This document shows, piece after piece, positions 28,155-36,838 of a stretch of DNA of 64,000 bases. Source of the DNA: Porphyrobacter sp. AAP82 (lineage in GTDB: Bacteria > Pseudomonadota > Alphaproteobacteria > Sphingomonadales > Sphingomonadaceae); contig NZ_ANFX01000037.1 in assembly GCF_000331285.1 (NCBI RefSeq), positions 62,001 through 126,000 on the forward strand, given 5' to 3'. Numbering within the stretch: the first letter of the stretch is position 1; every line of letters starts with the position of its first letter. Under the pieces are notes generated by a model. It had not been told where the DNA came from. It did no database searches and worked only from the letters and a program-made list of their open reading frames with translations. The position numbers were made by a program, and so were the translations under genes.

Positions 28155-29390
28155 ATGGCGAAAGATCTGCTGATTTGCGACCTCACCCAAAGTTGGTCGC
28201 CCACGGGGGGTGGAGGCATCTCCACCTACCTGAAGGAAAAGAAGAAATACTTCCAGAACAATACCGAGCACCGGCTGCTCCAGATCGTGCCGGGGCCCGA
28301 GGACCGGATCACGGTGGAAGGTCGCACGGTCCTCGCCGAAGTCGGCGCGCCGCTGGTGTGGGGCAGTCCCAACTACCGCTGGATCAACCGCAATGACGCG
28401 GTCTTTGCGCTCCTGAAAGAATACCAGCCCGATATCATCGAGAGCCTGTGCCCGTGGGTCCTGCCGTGGATCGCGATCCGCCACCGCCGGCGCTTTCCGC
28501 ACACCGCGCTGGTCGCGGGATACCGCACCGACTTTCCCAACGCGCAGGTCTACCGCGTGATGAAGGACCTGTCGGGCCACTATCCTGCAAGCTTCTTCCG
28601 CAATGTCGCCTATTTCTACGCGTGGATGACCTACCACCGCTTCGACCGGGTCTACACCCTCAACCAGGAAGCGCGCGGCATGCTGGGGGGGCTTGGCTAT
28701 CACAACACCGGGGTGCTGGGGCTGGGCGTCGATATCGACATCTTCTCGCCCGCGCACCGCGATCCGGCTTTCCGCGCCGAGATGGGCCTGCCGGACAATG
28801 GCGGTCCGCTGCTGATCTATGCCGGGCGTCTCGACAACGAAAAGCGCGCCTATGTGCTGGTCGAGATGTTCAAGCAGCTTCCGCGAGAGATGCGCGCCAG
28901 CATGGTGCTGATGGGCGACGGCAAGCTGCGCGAGGTGCTGATGGAGGAGGCCCGCGGGCTTCCCATCGCCTTCCCCGGCTACGAGACCGATCGTTCCGCG
29001 CTGGCCCGCGCGCTCGCCTCCTCCGACATCTACGTGAGCGGCATGGCCGACGAGACCTTCGGGATCTCGGTGCTCGAGGCGCAGGCCTCGGGGCTGCCGG
29101 TGGTCGGCGTCGCGGGCGGCGCGATGCCCGAACGCGTGCCGGCAGGCACCGGCGTGCTTGGCCCGGTCGATGACCCGGTGGCGATGGCGCGCGGCGTGGA
29201 GGCGGTGTGGCGCGACGATTACGCCGGGCGCCGCCAGCGCAGCCTCGCGCTCGCTGCTGCGCACAACCGCTGGCCGCAGACCTTCGAACAGCTCATCAAT
29301 GTCGAATATGCCGCCGCCCTTGCCGCGCGCGATGCCCGGATCGGGGCGACGTCGCTCGGCCCAGCGAAGCGGGCCTTGAACGTCTCTTGA
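28155..29390 (+). CDS. Glycosyltransferase, GT4-like
   Basis: A 411-residue GT-B enzyme. The N-terminal acceptor half has 'LTQSWSPTGGGGISTYLKEK' (about 10-30). The C-terminal donor half has 'LIYAGRLDNEKRAYVLVE' and 'MADETFGISVLEAQASGLPV', the E-x7-E motif. Many sphingomonads pair such an enzyme with a UPF0104 protein, as here: its TGA overlaps the TTG start of that gene. The donor sugar is unknown; a membrane glycolipid or envelope glycan is the best inference. ATG 28155 (MAKDLLICDLTQ) is preferred to the far-upstream 28059. Confidence 0.85.
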   Translation: MAKDLLICDLTQSWSPTGGGGISTYLKEKKKYFQNNTEHRLLQIVPGPEDRITVEGRTVLAEVGAPLVWGSPNYRWINRNDAVFALLKEYQPDIIESLCPWVLPWIAIRHRRRFPHTALVAGYRTDFPNAQVYRVMKDLSGHYPASFFRNVAYFYAWMTYHRFDRVYTLNQEARGMLGGLGYHNTGVLGLGVDIDIFSPAHRDPAFRAEMGLPDNGGPLLIYAGRLDNEKRAYVLVEMFKQLPREMRASMVLMGDGKLREVLMEEARGLPIAFPGYETDRSALARALASSDIYVSGMADETFGISVLEAQASGLPVVGVAGGAMPERVPAGTGVLGPVDDPVAMARGVEAVWRDDYAGRRQRSLALAAAHNRWPQTFEQLINVEYAAALAARDARIGATSLGPAKRALNVS

Positions 29391-30499
29391 GCGATCCCGA
29401 AACCTCAAAGGCCGCGCTTGCCCCGTGGCAGCGCCTGCCGCGGCGCACACTGACGATCGCCCTTTCGGTGCTGCCGCTGGTGGCGCTCGCCAATGTCGCG
29501 GTGCTGGTGTGGTCGCTGGGCGGGATCGACCTGGCCGGACGGCTGGTCGCGCCCGGCCTGCTGCTGGCGGCGGCGGGCCTTGCCTTCGTCCCGATGCTCG
29601 CCAATTCGCTGCGCTTTGCCCTGTGGGGCCGGTTCCTCGGCCTCGGCCTCGGCTTTCGCGGGGGGCTGAAGGTGGTGACCGGCACGATGGTCACCAATTC
29701 GATCACGCCTTCGGCTGCGGGCGGGATGCCGATCAAGATGCTGTTCCTGCTGGGCGAGGGCGTGGCGGCGCGCCGTGCGGCGACGCTGATCTCGCTCCAG
29801 ACCGCCGAGGATACGCTGGTGATGACCTCGCTGGCGGCGCTGTGCCTTGCCTCGAGCGGGTTCCAGCTGGTCGATTTCCTCGGCCGGCAGCCGGGGCTGG
29901 TGAACGAGATCGAGACCGACCTTGCGGTGGTCGCGTGGATCGCCGGCGGCGTGGCGGTGCTGATCGCGGCGCTCGGGGCGGCGCTTGCAGGCGGCCTGCT
30001 GGGCGAGGGCCCGCGCGCCCGTGCCACTGTGCTTGCCGTCCGTGCGCGCGATTTCGGCGCGCATGTGGTGAGCGACTGGCTGGGCGTGATGCGCCGCGGC
30101 AAGGGTATGGCGCTTGTCAATCTGGTGCTGGCGCTGGCGCAGTGGCTGGCGCGCTTCTCGATCGCGGGGATCGTGCTCGCGGCCTTCGGGCAGGACTGGC
30201 ATCCCGCGCTCTACTGGCTGCTGCAATATCTCGTGCAGTCGATCAGTTCGGTGGTGCCGACCCCGGGCGGCGCGGGCGGGGCGGAGGCGGGCTTCCTGCT
30301 GCTGTTCGCGCCCTTCGTTGCCGCAGGCGTGCTGGTCGCGGCGATGAGCACCTGGCGGCTGATCTTCTTCTACCTGCCGCTGGCGGGCGCGGCGCTGGTG
30401 TTCTTCCTGCTCCAGCGCGCCGGACGCCTGCGGGCCGCCGCGCCTGACGCGCTTGCCCCCGGCGCCGCTGCCGAGGTTGCGCCGCTGCCGGCCGAATAG
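29387..30499 (+). CDS. Lysylphosphatidylglycerol synthase transmembrane-region (UPF0104) family protein
   Basis: About 370 residues, nearly all membrane, with roughly eight helices. 'FVPMLANSLRFALWGRFLG', 'MVTNSITPSAAGGMPIKMLFL' and 'SSVVPTPGGAGGAEAGFLLL' are the conserved loops of the AglD/MprF-like membrane module. There is no aminoacyl-transferase domain, so it is probably a lipid flippase or glycosyltransferase partner. The start is taken as TTG 29387, overlapping the preceding stop (TTGA); this is not certain. Together with the upstream GT4 gene it likely makes or moves a lipid-linked glycan. Confidence 0.75.
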   Translation: MSDPETSKAALAPWQRLPRRTLTIALSVLPLVALANVAVLVWSLGGIDLAGRLVAPGLLLAAAGLAFVPMLANSLRFALWGRFLGLGLGFRGGLKVVTGTMVTNSITPSAAGGMPIKMLFLLGEGVAARRAATLISLQTAEDTLVMTSLAALCLASSGFQLVDFLGRQPGLVNEIETDLAVVAWIAGGVAVLIAALGAALAGGLLGEGPRARATVLAVRARDFGAHVVSDWLGVMRRGKGMALVNLVLALAQWLARFSIAGIVLAAFGQDWHPALYWLLQYLVQSISSVVPTPGGAGGAEAGFLLLFAPFVAAGVLVAAMSTWRLIFFYLPLAGAALVFFLLQRAGRLRAAAPDALAPGAAAEVAPLPAE

Positions 30500-30504
30500 C
30501 CCGC

Positions 30505-32259
30505 TCAGGCCGCGCGGCTGAGCGGCGGGGTGGCGGTCTGCGCCTCGTCGCTGCGGAAGCGCGATACCTGTCCACTGAGGTCCTCGGCGCTGCGCAGCAG
30601 TTCGACCGAGGCGGCGCTGGTCTCCTCCGCCATCGCCGCGTTCTGCTGCATCCCGCGGTCGAGCAGGCCCATCGCCGCGTTGATCCGGCGGACCGCCTCG
30701 AGAGCGCCTTGCGAGCCTTGGGCGATTGTGTCGACCTGCCCGGCAATGTCCGAGAAGCGCCCGACCAGCGAAGCGAGCAGCGTGACCAGCTGCTGCACCC
30801 GCGCGACCCCGATCGCGACTTCGTCCTTGGAGCTGGCGACCAGTGCCTTGATGGCGGTGGCCGACTGGGCGGAGCGCTGGGCCAGCTCGCGCACTTCGCC
30901 TGCGACCACCGCAAAGCCCTTGCCCGCCTCGCCGGCGCGCGCGGCTTCGACCCCGGCGTTCAGGGCCAGCAGATTGGTCTGGAAAGCAATGCCGTCGATC
31001 ACCGAAATGATCTGGGAAATTTCCGATGACGAGGCTTCGATCGCCCGCATTGCGGCAATGACATCGTTTACGACCTCTGCCGATTTCTTGGCATCGGTGC
31101 GCGTCTGGTTGACATTGTCACGGGCGATCGCGGGATTGCGCGCCGAGCCCTGCACGCTGCCGGTGATCTCGTCCATCGCCGCCGCAGCCTCGGCCAGACG
31201 CGTGGCCTGGTGTTCGGTCCGCTGGGCAAGATCGTCCGAGGCCTGGCTGATCTCGCCGGCACCCGAATGGATCGCGCGGCTGGTCCCGATCACGTTCGCC
31301 ATGGCGCTGGAGAGCGCAGCGGTCGCGCGGTTGAAGTCATTGCGGATTGGTTCGTAGGCGCCGGGGAAAGCGGTGGTGATCTTGGCGGTCAGATCGCCCT
31401 CGGCCAGCCGCCCGAGCGAATCGCCGATGGCGCTGACGACCTGCCTTTGTGCCGCTTCGTCTTCCTGCCGGGCGATCACGGCTTCGCGGAAAGCGGCAAT
31501 GGCCCGGGCGATGGTGCCGATCTCGTCCCGCCGCTCGGTGCCCTCCACCGTAAAGGCATTCTCGCCCTGGCGCAGCCGGTCAAGCAGTCCGCACAGCTGC
31601 GTCAGCGGTGCAAAGGTCCGGGTGAGCACGAAGAAGGCAAGGGACCCCACAAGGACCGTCACGATCACGCTCGCAATCGCAACGGTCAATGTCGCGCTCG
31701 ATACGGTGGTCAGAAACTCCGATTTCGGGATACCTGTGTAGATGATGCCAATGACCTTGCCCTCGCCGTCCTTGATCGGATCATAGGCGGTGAAATAGGC
31801 GACGCCGAGGATGTCGGCCTCCCCGCGGAAGGATTCGCCCCGTACCAGCACCGCCTGGCGCACATCGTCATCGGTCAGATTGGTGCCGATCGCGCGCGAT
31901 CCGTCGGGCTTCTTGACGTTGGTTGCGATGCGGGTTTCACGGTGAAAGATCGTCGCCGTGCCGCCCACCAGTTGCTTCACCCGGTCGACAGGCTCGTAGA
32001 ACCCTTCGAGCGGACGATTGCCGACATGGAGCTTGCCACCGATCTCCGAAAAGCCATCGCCATAGCGGCGCAGGACATCATGGGCGACCCGCATGTTGAC
32101 TTCCTGCCGCTCGGCCGCGTCCTGTTCGGCATAGGATGACAGCTGGAACCTCATCACGCAGAAAATCACCAGCGCCAGCGCCAGCAATGCCAGCGTCATG
32201 AGCGTCGTCACCTTGGCGGTGAACTTCAAATCACGGTACCGGGAGAGAAGTGCAGTCAT
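30505..32259 (-). CDS. Methyl-accepting chemotaxis protein with Cache sensor
   Basis: 584 residues. N-terminal membrane segment (about 18-40). A periplasmic Cache_3-Cache_2-like sensor follows ('[17 protein letters not shown]', '[28 protein letters not shown]'), then a second membrane helix and a HAMP (about 215-265). The cytoplasmic signalling hairpin carries the conserved tip '[28 protein letters not shown]' (I to E at the tip; this copy reads [10 protein letters not shown]). ATG 32259 has AGGCAA just upstream; readings beyond it have no signal. No CheR pentapeptide is evident at the C-terminus. Confidence 0.88.
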   Translation of the reverse strand: MTALLSRYRDLKFTAKVTTLMTLALLALALVIFCVMRFQLSSYAEQDAAERQEVNMRVAHDVLRRYGDGFSEIGGKLHVGNRPLEGFYEPVDRVKQLVGGTATIFHRETRIATNVKKPDGSRAIGTNLTDDDVRQAVLVRGESFRGEADILGVAYFTAYDPIKDGEGKVIGIIYTGIPKSEFLTTVSSATLTVAIASVIVTVLVGSLAFFVLTRTFAPLTQLCGLLDRLRQGENAFTVEGTERRDEIGTIARAIAAFREAVIARQEDEAAQRQVVSAIGDSLGRLAEGDLTAKITTAFPGAYEPIRNDFNRATAALSSAMANVIGTSRAIHSGAGEISQASDDLAQRTEHQATRLAEAAAAMDEITGSVQGSARNPAIARDNVNQTRTDAKKSAEVVNDVIAAMRAIEASSSEISQIISVIDGIAFQTNLLALNAGVEAARAGEAGKGFAVVAGEVRELAQRSAQSATAIKALVASSKDEVAIGVARVQQLVTLLASLVGRFSDIAGQVDTIAQGSQGALEAVRRINAAMGLLDRGMQQNAAMAEETSAASVELLRSAEDLSGQVSRFRSDEAQTATPPLSRAA

Positions 32260-32629
<370 letters not shown>

Positions 32630-32663
32630 ACACTTTGCATTCGCCCCGACTGACCCGCCCCGG

Positions 32664-32736
32664 TGGGCCCGGCAGGATTCGAACCCGCGACCTAGCCGTT
32701 ATGAGCGGCCAGCTCTAACCGCTGAGCTACAGGCCC
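32664..32736 (-). tRNA. tRNA-Ile2 (anticodon CAU, lysidine type)
   Basis: 73-nt body GGGCCTG...CGGGCCC-A; the bases after discriminator A are CCG, so CCA is not encoded and must be added. The anticodon loop is CTCATAA with CAU. Sequence details (GGTTAGAGC, GCTAGGTCGC) resemble tRNA-Ile2, whose C34 is changed to lysidine to read AUA, rather than elongator tRNA-Met; the two cannot be fully separated by eye. Confidence 0.75.
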
Positions 32737-32825
32737 GTTGCGCAACGCTTGCGCCGGAAGGCAGGGCAGGGCAATCCGCCAACCCTACTCTGCGAGGCGC
32801 CGCGAGACAAGCGCGACAAGCGCGG

Positions 32826-33827
32826 CTATGCGCGGCTTGCGCCGATGATCTCGGCAATGGTGCAGCTGCGGACCCCGCGGGCGGCAAGATGGGCATAGAC
32901 CGTCTCGAACCAGGCATAGAGCGCCTCGACCTGCGCCTCGGTGGAGGCATAGGGCGTGTGCCCGGGGGCCAGCGTCGGGCTGTGGAACGAGAGCACCAGC
33001 ACCGGCAGCCCGGCATCGATCGACAGGTCCACGCCGCGCAGCGCCTCGGCCGCCGAGACGCCCTCGGGGGTGAGCGCAATGCGTTCGAGCAGGCGCAAGC
33101 GCGAAAAGCCCGAAAAGAACGTCGGCACGTGGCGCTGCACGCGGTGGATCAGCGGGCCAAGCGTCCGCAAGGGCCCCCAATAGGCACTGGTCACCGGCAG
33201 TTCGAGCAGCTGCCGTTCGGGATCGACCCAGTAGGGGGTGAGCGGGTGGTTGCTGTAATCGGGCCCGCCCTGATGGCTGTAATCGAACAGCGAGCGCACC
33301 GAGGTGTCGATGCGGATACCCGCCTCTTTGAGCAGCGCGGCGGTGTTCGGCCCGAGGCCGTAACGCCCTGCGCGGTAGATCAGCGGTGCGGCGCCGAAGG
33401 CGGCCTCGATCGCATCGCGCAGCCCCATGAACTTCGCCGCCTCCAGCCGCTGCGGCAGATTGCCGGCAAAGGAATTGGCAGTGCTGACTTCCTCCTCGAA
33501 GGGCGGGTTGACCCAGGGGTGAAGCTGCACGCCGACCTCGGCCGTGCCGCGCCGCAGCGCATCGCCGATGATCTCCACGGCGCGCGCGTCCTGCACGATC
33601 GGCCAGTCGACGAGATAGACCGGATGCGCGCCGAGCCGCTCGCAGAAGGCCTGGAAGCGCGGGATCGCCTCGACATGGCTGAGGCCATAGCCCTCGCGGC
33701 GGAAGGGGGCGCGCCAGTCGAACTCCTCTTCGGTGTCGACCGTCAGCAGCACCCGCTGGCCGAAGCCGGGCGCAAAGCGGGCGCTGCGCCCTAAGGGCGG
33801 CACCTCGAGCATCGAAGCTGTCGTCAT
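32826..33827 (-). CDS. Polysaccharide deacetylase family protein
   Basis: 333 residues. 'RVLLTVDTEEEFDWRAPF' is an N-terminal NodB-like strand with the Asp-x-Glu start of the deacetylase motif. 'AEVGVQLHPWVNPPFEEEV' (about 115-133) supplies the metal-binding His region, and 'LPVLVLSFHSPTLAPGHTPY' the late His. Such enzymes remove acetyl from glycans or act as lytic components of exopolysaccharide export; homology is nearer the WalW-type deacetylases. It follows the kinase gene (stop 33859, start 33827) and may be cotranscribed with it. No signal peptide, so it may be cytoplasmic. Confidence 0.78.
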   Translation of the reverse strand: MTTASMLEVPPLGRSARFAPGFGQRVLLTVDTEEEFDWRAPFRREGYGLSHVEAIPRFQAFCERLGAHPVYLVDWPIVQDARAVEIIGDALRRGTAEVGVQLHPWVNPPFEEEVSTANSFAGNLPQRLEAAKFMGLRDAIEAAFGAAPLIYRAGRYGLGPNTAALLKEAGIRIDTSVRSLFDYSHQGGPDYSNHPLTPYWVDPERQLLELPVTSAYWGPLRTLGPLIHRVQRHVPTFFSGFSRLRLLERIALTPEGVSAAEALRGVDLSIDAGLPVLVLSFHSPTLAPGHTPYASTEAQVEALYAWFETVYAHLAARGVRSCTIAEIIGASRA

Positions 33828-33858
33828 CCCCTGCCTGCGTCTCCCCGCCGCGTGCCGA

Positions 33859-35688
33859 TCAGGCACCGATCGCGTCCCGCAGCTCCCTATTCCCGCCAAG
33901 CAGGGGCAGCGTCAAGAGCAGCGCGTCGCCATCGCGGCGCAGCGCGCCCCCGGCCCCCTGCGCCTCGGCCCGCGCCAGCCGCAGCGCAAAGCCGGTGCCG
34001 AACAGGCCGGGGCTGATCGCGCTCTCGCCGGTGCGGGTGGTGGCGGCGAACAGGCTTGCCCCCTCGCTCGCCGCGAGGCGCGCGGGGAGCGCGCAGCGCA
34101 GCCGCACCTCGCCGCGCCCGGCGCCGATCACCGGATCGAGCCTCAGGCCGATCCGCTCAGCGGGCGCGGCTGCGGCGGCAAGGCTTGCCATGAGGCGCCA
34201 CACCAGCGCCTCGGCATCCTCGGGGTCGATCGCGGCGATGCAGCAGGTGTCGGCGGCAAAGCCGAGGTCGAACCCAGCCTCCTGCGGCGCGAGCACGGGC
34301 GCAAGCTGGGCGGCGGTGCGGTGCAGCAGGGCAGCCAGATCGCACTCGCCCGGCTCGATGCGGACCGCGCCGGTCTCGAGCCGGGCCAGCCGGTCGAGCT
34401 CCTCGAAGCCGGCAAGGATGCGCGCCGCATCGGCCGCGATGGCCGCAGCCAGCGCGCGGTATTCGTGCGGGGCGGGGCCGAACAGCTGCTGCTGGATGAC
34501 CTCGGCATAGCCCTGGACGGCGGTGACGGGGGTACGCAGTTCGTGGAGCAGCTGGCGGATGCGGTCGGCCTCGCGCGCTTCGGGGCCGGCGGCATCGGCG
34601 ACAGCGGCATCGGGCACGCGGCGCAGGCGGCCGAAATAGCCGGTGAAGTGGCCTTCCTCGGAAAAGCGCGGCTCGGCATCGACGATCCAGTCGCCGGTGA
34701 TCGCCGGGGCGCCATCGAGACCGAGCGCGGCGCGGGTGATCGGCTGGCGGCGCTGGAACGCCCGCGCCAGTTCGCTCGCCGCGCCGCCGGGTGCGGGGCT
34801 TCCTGCAAAGAGGCGCATCCCGATCACCATCGGCGCGGCCTCGGCCACCGCCCAGGCGATCCGCCCGGTGGTGTCGGTGGCAAAGCCGAAGCCGGCCAGC
34901 AGGCGCTCGGCACGCTCGGGCCATTCGCCGAGCGGCAGGCGGGGCGAGCGTTCGAGCTCGGCCTGGCTTTCGGACCGGGTGCGACGGAACTGGGCGATGC
35001 GTTCGACCAGCGCGGAGATTTCGGTGCGACCGGTCTCGTCGCGGCTGCGTGCCGTGACAGGAGGCGCGGTAACGTGGGGCGGGGCGACGGGGGGCGGGGC
35101 TGCCGCAAAATCCGCAGCCGCAGGGCGCAGCATCGCGGGCCCGGGCGGCGGCGGCGCCTGCGGTTTGGCGAATTGCGGCGGCATGGCCGGCGGGATGTCG
35201 GCAGGCAGGTCGCCCGCCGGCGGGGCAGCATCATGGGCGGGCGCGGGGAGCCCGCGATCATGCACCCCGAGCTGCTCCAGCAGCGCCTCGACATCGACCG
35301 GCAGATCGCGGCGCAGGCGCAGGAAGCCGCGCGCGCGCACCGGCAGGCGCGGGATCAGCGCGGTCCAGTCTCCGGCCTCGAGGTCGGCGCGGGTCAATGC
35401 CGCAGCAGCGACTTCGGGTTCCTGATCGGCGAGATGGACGACGAGATCGGGGCTGCGGAAGCGCCAGCCGGGCTCGCGGATCATGCCCGCACGGACCGCT
35501 GCCGGAATGACGCCCGCCAGCGCATCGAGCCGCAGCCAGGCCGTTGCCAGCAGGCTGCGATCGCTCCCGTCGCGAACACCGCGCTCGCGGCCGAGCAGGT
35601 CGAGCAGCTGCCGGTACTGGGTGCGCTGGCTCGCTTCGCCGGTGGCGCGCTGGCGCAGCACGGTGGCAAGGCGATCATCGAAAAACAC
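33859..35688 (-). CDS. Histidine kinase-like protein with degenerate ATPase half
   Basis: About 609 residues. No transmembrane helix is visible. The phosphoacceptor region 'IRQLLHELRTPVTAVQGYAEVI' (about 410-432) is a good HisKA box with the H-E-L-R-T-P motif. The HATPase half is weak: the N box is absent ('EALVWRLMASLAAAAAP' where N..N is expected), the G1 DxGxG is missing, and only a G2-like GTGFALRLA near the end remains. A Pro/Ala linker separates the N-terminal third from a PAS-like centre. GTG 35688 with upstream GAGGAG is preferred to TTG 35706. It lies upstream of the deacetylase gene. Confidence 0.7.
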   Translation of the reverse strand: MFFDDRLATVLRQRATGEASQRTQYRQLLDLLGRERGVRDGSDRSLLATAWLRLDALAGVIPAAVRAGMIREPGWRFRSPDLVVHLADQEPEVAAAALTRADLEAGDWTALIPRLPVRARGFLRLRRDLPVDVEALLEQLGVHDRGLPAPAHDAAPPAGDLPADIPPAMPPQFAKPQAPPPPGPAMLRPAAADFAAAPPPVAPPHVTAPPVTARSRDETGRTEISALVERIAQFRRTRSESQAELERSPRLPLGEWPERAERLLAGFGFATDTTGRIAWAVAEAAPMVIGMRLFAGSPAPGGAASELARAFQRRQPITRAALGLDGAPAITGDWIVDAEPRFSEEGHFTGYFGRLRRVPDAAVADAAGPEAREADRIRQLLHELRTPVTAVQGYAEVIQQQLFGPAPHEYRALAAAIAADAARILAGFEELDRLARLETGAVRIEPGECDLAALLHRTAAQLAPVLAPQEAGFDLGFAADTCCIAAIDPEDAEALVWRLMASLAAAAAPAERIGLRLDPVIGAGRGEVRLRCALPARLAASEGASLFAATTRTGESAISPGLFGTGFALRLARAEAQGAGGALRRDGDALLLTLPLLGGNRELRDAIGA

Positions 35689-35917
35689 CCGGGGGGAACT
35701 CCTCAAGCAGGCGGGGCCGGCGAATCGCCTCTTCTCGCACCCGCGCGAGAGCGAGGATAGCCCGGCTGCGTCTTTGCGTCTTATCAGGATGGGGAAATTG
35801 TCACAGTCTGGCGTGAAAGGCGCGTTGCAAAGCGGGACAATTGCTGCCAGACCTAATAATATTAGCCGAGCGGGCCATCGCGCGCGCCGGTTGTTTCTTG
35901 GGGATCATGTTGCACGG

Positions 35918-35935
35918 CCTTGCCACCTGGCAAGG
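35918..35935. promoter_or_regulatory. Palindrome CCTTGCCA-CC-TGGCAAGG
   Basis: A perfect 8-bp inverted repeat with a 2-bp centre, 21 nt before the GTG of the Lrp/AsnC gene. Lrp-family proteins often repress their own promoter through such sites. In the RNA it could also hide the ribosome binding site. The spacing to GTG supports an autoregulatory operator; this is an inference. Confidence 0.5.
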
Positions 35936-35956
35936 GGGGCGTGCCGGAGAAGACGA

Positions 35957-36418
35957 GTGGCCAATCTCGACGATATCGACCGCCGCCTGCTGGCGGAACT
36001 CCAGGCGGAAGGCCGCGTCACCAATGTCGAACTTGCCCAGCGTGTCGGGCTGACCGCGCCGCCGTGCCTGCGCCGGGTGCGCGGCCTTGAGGAAGACGGG
36101 GTGATCCGCGGCTATCACGCCGATCTCGACCCGTCCAAGCTCGGCTTTGCGATCACCGTTTTCGCGATGGTGAGCTTGAAGAGCCAGGCCGAAAGCAGTT
36201 TGCGCGAGTTCGAGGAGCACATGAAGGCGCTGCCCGAAGTGCGCGAGTGCCACATGCTGAATGGCGAGATCGACTTCATCCTCAAGATCGTCAGCAAGGA
36301 CTTGCAGAGCTTCCAGGAGTTCCTGACCGGCAAGCTTACCCCTGCGCCCAATGTGGAAAGCGTCAAGACCTCGCTGACGATCCGCACCGCCAAGCAGGAG
36401 CCGGGCGTCCCGCTGTAG
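35957..36418 (+). CDS. Lrp/AsnC family transcriptional regulator
   Basis: 153 residues. The N-terminal winged HTH 'LDDIDRRLLAELQAEGRVTNVELAQRVGL' spans about 4-32, with 'LRRVRGLEEDGVIRGYHADL' after it. The C-terminal RAM (AsnC-type) effector domain has 'VFAMVSLKSQ' and 'EVRECHMLNGEIDFILKIVSKDL'. Members respond to amino acids. The start GTG 35957 (MANLDDIDRR) follows GGAGAAGACGA. A palindromic site lies just upstream. The target is unknown. Confidence 0.9.
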   Translation: MANLDDIDRRLLAELQAEGRVTNVELAQRVGLTAPPCLRRVRGLEEDGVIRGYHADLDPSKLGFAITVFAMVSLKSQAESSLREFEEHMKALPEVRECHMLNGEIDFILKIVSKDLQSFQEFLTGKLTPAPNVESVKTSLTIRTAKQEPGVPL

Positions 36419-36445
36419 ACTTCGGGCTTTGCGCATCACCTGTCC

Positions 36446-36838
36446 GTGACGACCATTGTTACGCTCGCGATGGTGCTGCCGGTGCTGCTGCTGCAATGGT
36501 GGTTTGCGGGCCGGATGGATCGCACCCTTCCCAAGCGCTGGCGCAGGCTGCCGACGCTGAGCTTCTATGGCAATCGCTCGGCGGCGCCTCGGCAGACCGC
36601 ACTTTATGACGGGTTCCGGTTCACGCTTCTGATGTGCGCGATGCTGATCGGGCTTGCGATCTGGGTCGATTTCCAGCCAAGAGCCTTCGCAGCCGGCAAG
36701 ACGATCGTCGCGAATGTCTACGGTCTCGCGCCCGCCTGCCTGTACTATGGCATGCGGGTGTTCCTGATCCGCCGCTGGGTGCGAACCGGCAAGCCGCGAA
36801 TCCACGGCCTCCGGCACCCCAGGGACGACAGCGCCTAG
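36446..36838 (+). CDS. Small membrane protein, family unknown
   Basis: 130 residues with three hydrophobic segments: about 3-20 (IVTLAMVLPVLLLQWWFA), 59-77 and 87-107 (IVANVYGLAPACLYYG). The second half ends in a basic tail. I do not recognise the family. It starts with GTG 27 nt after the Lrp gene and its stop overlaps, in convergent fashion, that of ndh (36838 versus 36835). Its coding character is fair but unproven. Confidence 0.6.
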   Translation: MTTIVTLAMVLPVLLLQWWFAGRMDRTLPKRWRRLPTLSFYGNRSAAPRQTALYDGFRFTLLMCAMLIGLAIWVDFQPRAFAAGKTIVANVYGLAPACLYYGMRVFLIRRWVRTGKPRIHGLRHPRDDSA

